64,000 nt of DNA from the NCBI RefSeq assembly GCF_003858645.1, contig NZ_RQJP01000005.1, forward strand, positions 124,001 to 188,000, read 5' to 3'. The DNA is from Larkinella knui (GTDB lineage: Bacteria; Bacteroidota; Bacteroidia; Cytophagales; Spirosomataceae). Under the pieces are notes generated by a model. It saw only the letters and a list, made by a program, of their open reading frames with translations, did no database searches and was not told the origin of the DNA. Of the stretch, positions 61,024-64,000 are shown one piece after another. Positions within the stretch are counted from its first letter, which is position 1; the number at the start of each line of letters is the position of its first letter. The position numbers were made by a program, and so were the translations under genes.

Positions 61024-62355
61024 ATGAACCCAAATATTCCACGTACCGACCGAAAACGCGTAGTAATTGTGGGGGCGGGGTTCGGAGGGTTGCAACTCGC
61101 ACGCAAACTCTCCAGTCGGAAAGAGTTTCAGGTGGTTCTGATCAATAAAAATAACTTCCACGAATTTCAGCCCCTGTATTACCAGGTGGCGACCTCCGGC
61201 CTGGAAGCCAGCTCTATTTTGTTTCCGCTTCGGGCGGTTTTTCAGAACTGCCAGAATGTTCATATCCGCGTCACAACCGTCACGGCCGTTCACCCCGAGA
61301 CCAGGACCATCGATACTGACTTAGGGCCCATTGAATACGACTACCTGGTGGTGGCTACCGGAGCCGATACCAACTTTTTCGGTATGCAGAACATCATCGA
61401 GCGCGCTTTGCCGATGAAGTCGGTTTCGGAAGCCATTACGCTCCGAAACCGGATACTCCAGAACTTCGAAGACGCCCTCTCGGTGGATAGCGTAGACGAA
61501 AAAGAGGGTTTTTTAAATGTGGTCGTAGTGGGCGGAGGGCCTACGGGTGTCGAGTTATGCGGAACCTTTGCCGAAATGCGAAAAACCGTGTTGCCCAGCG
61601 ATTACCCCGAACTGGATTTCAAGATGATGCAAATCTACCTGATCGAATCCGGGGCGGAACTGCTGGGGCCGATGTCCGAGAATTCGCACGTAAAATCGCA
61701 GGAATACCTCGAAAAGCTCGGGGTAGTCGTGAAACTAAATACCCGGGTGAAGGATTTCGACGGGCGATATGTTTATATGGCCGACGGTGCCACCATCCGG
61801 ACCAACAACCTGGTTTGGGCGGCCGGTGTAAAAGCCAATCCGCTCAACGGTTTGCCGACGGAAGCCATCGGCAAGGGTAATCGTCTGATGGTCAACCGGT
61901 TTAGTCAGGTGGAGGGCTTTACGGATATTTATGCCATTGGTGACATTGCCCTGATGACGGAAGAAAAATACCCGCATGGTCACCCGCAAATTGCCCAGCC
62001 GGCGATTCAGCAGGGCAAACACCTGGCTCGAAACTTCATTCGTATGGTAAAAAATCAGCCGGTGGAGCCGTTTACGTATAAAGACCTGGGTACCATGGCA
62101 ACCATTGGGCGGGGAAAAGCCGTTGTTGATCTGCCTTTCTGGAGTTTTCAGGGTGTTTTTGCCTGGATGGTGTGGCTTTTTATTCACCTGATGGCTATTG
62201 TCGGGGTGAAAAACCGCCTGCTCATTCTGATCAACTGGGCCTGGAATTACCTCAGCGACGATCAATCGCTGCGGCTGATTATCAAACCCAAACTTCCGAA
62301 AGGGAATTTTGACGCCATCAAACAGAAAGTAGAAGATCAGTTGGTTACAAAGTAG
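61024..62355 (+). CDS. ndh: Type II NADH dehydrogenase
   Basis: 443 residues from the ATG at 61024. FAD loop VVIVGAGFGGLQLARKL at the N-terminus, second nucleotide loop VVVVGGGPTGVELCGTFAEM near residue 170, and AIGDIALM near residue 308. The C-terminal hydrophobic helix region (FAWMVWLFIHLMAIVGVKNRLLILINW) anchors it to the inner membrane. It passes electrons from NADH to quinone without pumping. The nuo operon starts downstream. Confidence 0.93.
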   Translation: MNPNIPRTDRKRVVIVGAGFGGLQLARKLSSRKEFQVVLINKNNFHEFQPLYYQVATSGLEASSILFPLRAVFQNCQNVHIRVTTVTAVHPETRTIDTDLGPIEYDYLVVATGADTNFFGMQNIIERALPMKSVSEAITLRNRILQNFEDALSVDSVDEKEGFLNVVVVGGGPTGVELCGTFAEMRKTVLPSDYPELDFKMMQIYLIESGAELLGPMSENSHVKSQEYLEKLGVVVKLNTRVKDFDGRYVYMADGATIRTNNLVWAAGVKANPLNGLPTEAIGKGNRLMVNRFSQVEGFTDIYAIGDIALMTEEKYPHGHPQIAQPAIQQGKHLARNFIRMVKNQPVEPFTYKDLGTMATIGRGKAVVDLPFWSFQGVFAWMVWLFIHLMAIVGVKNRLLILINWAWNYLSDDQSLRLIIKPKLPKGNFDAIKQKVEDQLVTK

Positions 62356-62371
62356 GAATCGGTCAACTTGC

Positions 62372-62403
62372 TTGACTAACTGTTGAAAAGTAGTTTACAT
62401 TTG
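62372..62403 (+). promoter_or_regulatory. Promoter of the sterol-desaturase-like gene
   Basis: TACATTTG (62396-62403) matches TAnnTTTG fully. A TTG at 62372-62374 lies 21 bp upstream as a candidate -33 element. The gene starts at 62473, giving a leader of about 60-65 nt. The nuo genes may also be read from here. Confidence 0.55.
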
Positions 62404-62472
62404 CGCATAATACGTATACAACCTCGCCTGGTGCGTTCCCCAACGTTCCGGCGGCATTTAATTTTTACCTCT

Positions 62473-63093
62473 ATGGAACAAACTATCACCAAAATCAGAC
62501 CCAAAAATAGTGGGACCAAAACGTTGTTCGAGAACCCCCTTCTCGAACGATTATCGCGTACCCACATCGCCGTTCCGATTTCAATCTATCTGGTGACTTC
62601 TACGCTTTTTGCCTGGTACGCCTTTGCGTACACGGATATGTCGGCTGGCTGGATCGTTTTGCTGTTTTTTGCCGGTACGCTGGTTTTTACGCTGGTCGAA
62701 TACGCCGTTCACCGGGGTGTTTTTCACATGGATACCGACACGCCGACGAAGGCTAAAATGCAATACACCTTCCACGGGATTCACCACGAGTACCCGAAAG
62801 ATAAAACCCGGCTGGCCATGCCACCGGCCGCGGCTATCGTTGTGGGCGCTGCCTTGTTTGGCGTCATGTTTCTGTTGCTGGGTGAGGCCTCGTACGCGTT
62901 TTTTCCCGGCTTTTTGGTGGGCTATTCGGGCTATTTGTTCGTCCACTTTATCGTTCATGCCTACGCTCCGCCCAAAAATTTCTTTAAGTGGCTGTGGATC
63001 AATCACTCCGTCCACCATTATAAAAGCCACGAGAAAAATTACGGCGTTTCATCCCCGTTCTGGGACATTGTTTTTGGAACGTATATGAAATAA
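62473..63093 (+). CDS. Sterol desaturase/fatty acid hydroxylase-family protein
   Basis: 206 residues from the ATG at 62473 with about four membrane segments. His boxes HRGVFH, HGIHHEYP, HAYAPP and HSVHHYKSH are the di-iron ligands of the family. In Bacteroidota, such proteins may hydroxylate fatty acids or sphingolipids, or act on carotenoids; the substrate is not fixed. It ends directly before nuoA. Confidence 0.85.
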   Translation: MEQTITKIRPKNSGTKTLFENPLLERLSRTHIAVPISIYLVTSTLFAWYAFAYTDMSAGWIVLLFFAGTLVFTLVEYAVHRGVFHMDTDTPTKAKMQYTFHGIHHEYPKDKTRLAMPPAAAIVVGAALFGVMFLLLGEASYAFFPGFLVGYSGYLFVHFIVHAYAPPKNFFKWLWINHSVHHYKSHEKNYGVSSPFWDIVFGTYMK

Positions 63094-63570
63094 ATGGAGA
63101 TGCTATCCGACTTTGGTATCATCTTATTGTTCATCATAACCGGCCTGACGTTTGTTGGGCTGGTTTTGTTTGTTGGGAGCCTGCTTCGGCCCAACCGCCC
63201 CAACCTCGAAAAACTGACCACCTATGAATCAGGCGAAGAACCGGTCGGCAATGCCAACGTGCAGTTCAATGTTCGGTTTTATGTGGTGGCCATCATTTTT
63301 GTCCTGTTCGATGTGGAACTGGTTTTTCTGTTTCCGTGGGCAACGGTTTTTGGCCAGAAAGTGTTAATTGACGAGACAAACGGGTTGTGGGGCTGGCTTT
63401 CATTGACCGAAATGCTGGTATTTGTGGCCCTGCTGGCCCTCGGTCTGGCGTATGTCTGGGCAAAAGGGTATCTGGATTGGGTGAAACCGGAACCCAAAGT
63501 GCCGGAAATGAACACGCCGGTGCCGGCGTCTTTGTACGAAAAAGTGAATCAGAAATATAAAAATAGGTAA
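63094..63570 (+). CDS. nuoA: NADH-quinone oxidoreductase subunit A
   Basis: 158 residues with three membrane helices. The signature YESGEEPVGNANVQFNVRFYVVAIIFVLFDVELVFLFPWA spans the conserved loop and second helix. It is the first nuo gene, follows the previous stop with no gap, and is separated from nuoB by a heptad palindrome of about 80 bp. Confidence 0.95.
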   Translation: MEMLSDFGIILLFIITGLTFVGLVLFVGSLLRPNRPNLEKLTTYESGEEPVGNANVQFNVRFYVVAIIFVLFDVELVFLFPWATVFGQKVLIDETNGLWGWLSLTEMLVFVALLALGLAYVWAKGYLDWVKPEPKVPEMNTPVPASLYEKVNQKYKNR

Positions 63571-63574
63571 TTGG

Positions 63575-63649
63575 TTGACGGTTCAGGGTTTTCAGTTTAC
63601 GGTTAAGTGCCTGGTAACTTATCGTAAACTGAAAACCCTAAACCGTCAA
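63575..63649. repeat. Heptad palindrome between nuoA and nuoB
   Basis: Arms 63575-63601 and 63623-63649 are complementary with one mismatch in 27. The left arm is four 7-bp words (ACGGTTC, AGGGTTT, and two more). It begins 4 bp after the nuoA stop and lies inside the operon. Confidence 0.9.
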
Positions 63650-63659
63650 CTCTTAAAAA

Positions 63660-64000
63660 ATGAGCGGGTTACTCGACCAACGATTTAAATCCGGCGAAGG
63701 CGGGGTACTGCTGACCACCGCCGAAGATCTCCTGAACTGGGCGCGGCTCTCGTCGCTGTGGCCGATGGGGTTCGGGCTGGCCTGCTGCGCCATCGAAATG
63801 ATGCAGACGTTCGCTTCGGGCTACGATCTGGAGCGGTTCGGGATTTTCCCCCGGCCTTCGCCCCGGCAGTCCGACGTCATGATTGTTTCCGGAACGGTAA
63901 CCTTCAAGATGGCCGACCGCATCCGGCGGCTTTATGAACAAATGCCCGAACCGCGCTACGTAATCTCGATGGGCTCGTGTTCCAACTGCGGAGGGCCTTA
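63660..64000 (+). CDS. nuoB: NADH-quinone oxidoreductase subunit B (cut by window edge)
   Basis: 113 residues are visible and the frame runs off the window. [15 protein letters not shown] has the double-Cys part of the N2 cluster site; a further motif [11 protein letters not shown] is present at the edge. NuoB carries cluster N2 of complex I, near the quinone site. It follows nuoA by 89 bp across a palindrome. Confidence 0.95.
   Translation, partial: MSGLLDQRFKSGEGGVLLTTAEDLLNWARLSSLWPMGFGLACCAIEMMQTFASGYDLERFGIFPRPSPRQSDVMIVSGTVTFKMADRIRRLYEQMPEPRYVISMGSCSNCGGP

Overview
The window is a stretch of chromosome from a Bacteroidota bacterium, most likely order Cytophagales (Spirosomataceae-like; the genus cannot be fixed from sequence alone). 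Reasons: promoters carry TAnnTTTG -7 boxes instead of sigma-70 boxes, CcoN and CcoO are fused in a Bacteroidota-type cbb3 oxidase cluster, ECF sigma genes are coupled to envelope proteins, and there are many lipoprotein-type leaders. The DNA is about half G+C. No rRNA, tRNA or CRISPR array was recognised.

Layout. 1-9.9 kb: lutABC lactate oxidation genes (minus), a phosphoesterase, a lactate permease, nagA, aroE, a GlmU-like protein. 10-12.6 kb: holB, a RimB-like protease and rimK. 12.5-14.6 kb: an A+T-rich island with a RAYT transposase, a small secreted protein and several REP-type hairpin pairs. 14.7-23 kb: hemC, a GNAT acetyltransferase, a peptidyl-prolyl isomerase, an RmlD-like reductase, a GH3 hydrolase, a GT87-like membrane protein. 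23-31 kb: two ECF sigma loci, one with paralogous Gly-rich membrane proteins and one with a possible anti-sigma/beta-barrel fusion, separated by a Tat-type GMC oxidoreductase pair and an Ig-like lipoprotein. 31-40 kb: accessory secreted proteins, a CE15 esterase, an ArsR regulator with an Old Yellow Enzyme, a WYL regulator with GyrI-like and VOC proteins. 40-45 kb: ruvX-def-nitrilase, an aminotransferase, ahcY. 45-57 kb: cbb3 oxidase and its assembly genes (ccoS, ccoNO, ccoQ, ccoP, ccoG, fixH, a SafE-like protein, ccoI) with divergent hemN. 57-64 kb: an M1 peptidase, a split 5'-nucleotidase, type II NADH dehydrogenase, a sterol-desaturase-family protein, and the start of nuo.

Respiratory theme: lactate oxidation, NDH-2, complex I, high-affinity cbb3 oxidase and anaerobic haem synthesis lie within one window. 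The ccoI-hemN divergent promoter holds two CRP/FNR-geometry palindromes placed symmetrically.

The most unusual signal is in the spacers. Many gene ends carry long palindromes whose arms are built of degenerate 7-, 8- or 9-bp words. Every one found abuts or overlaps a stop codon, and similar periodic words sit in frame inside ccoG and ccoI. Three separate REP hairpin classes are also present, one of them around its likely RAYT transposase.
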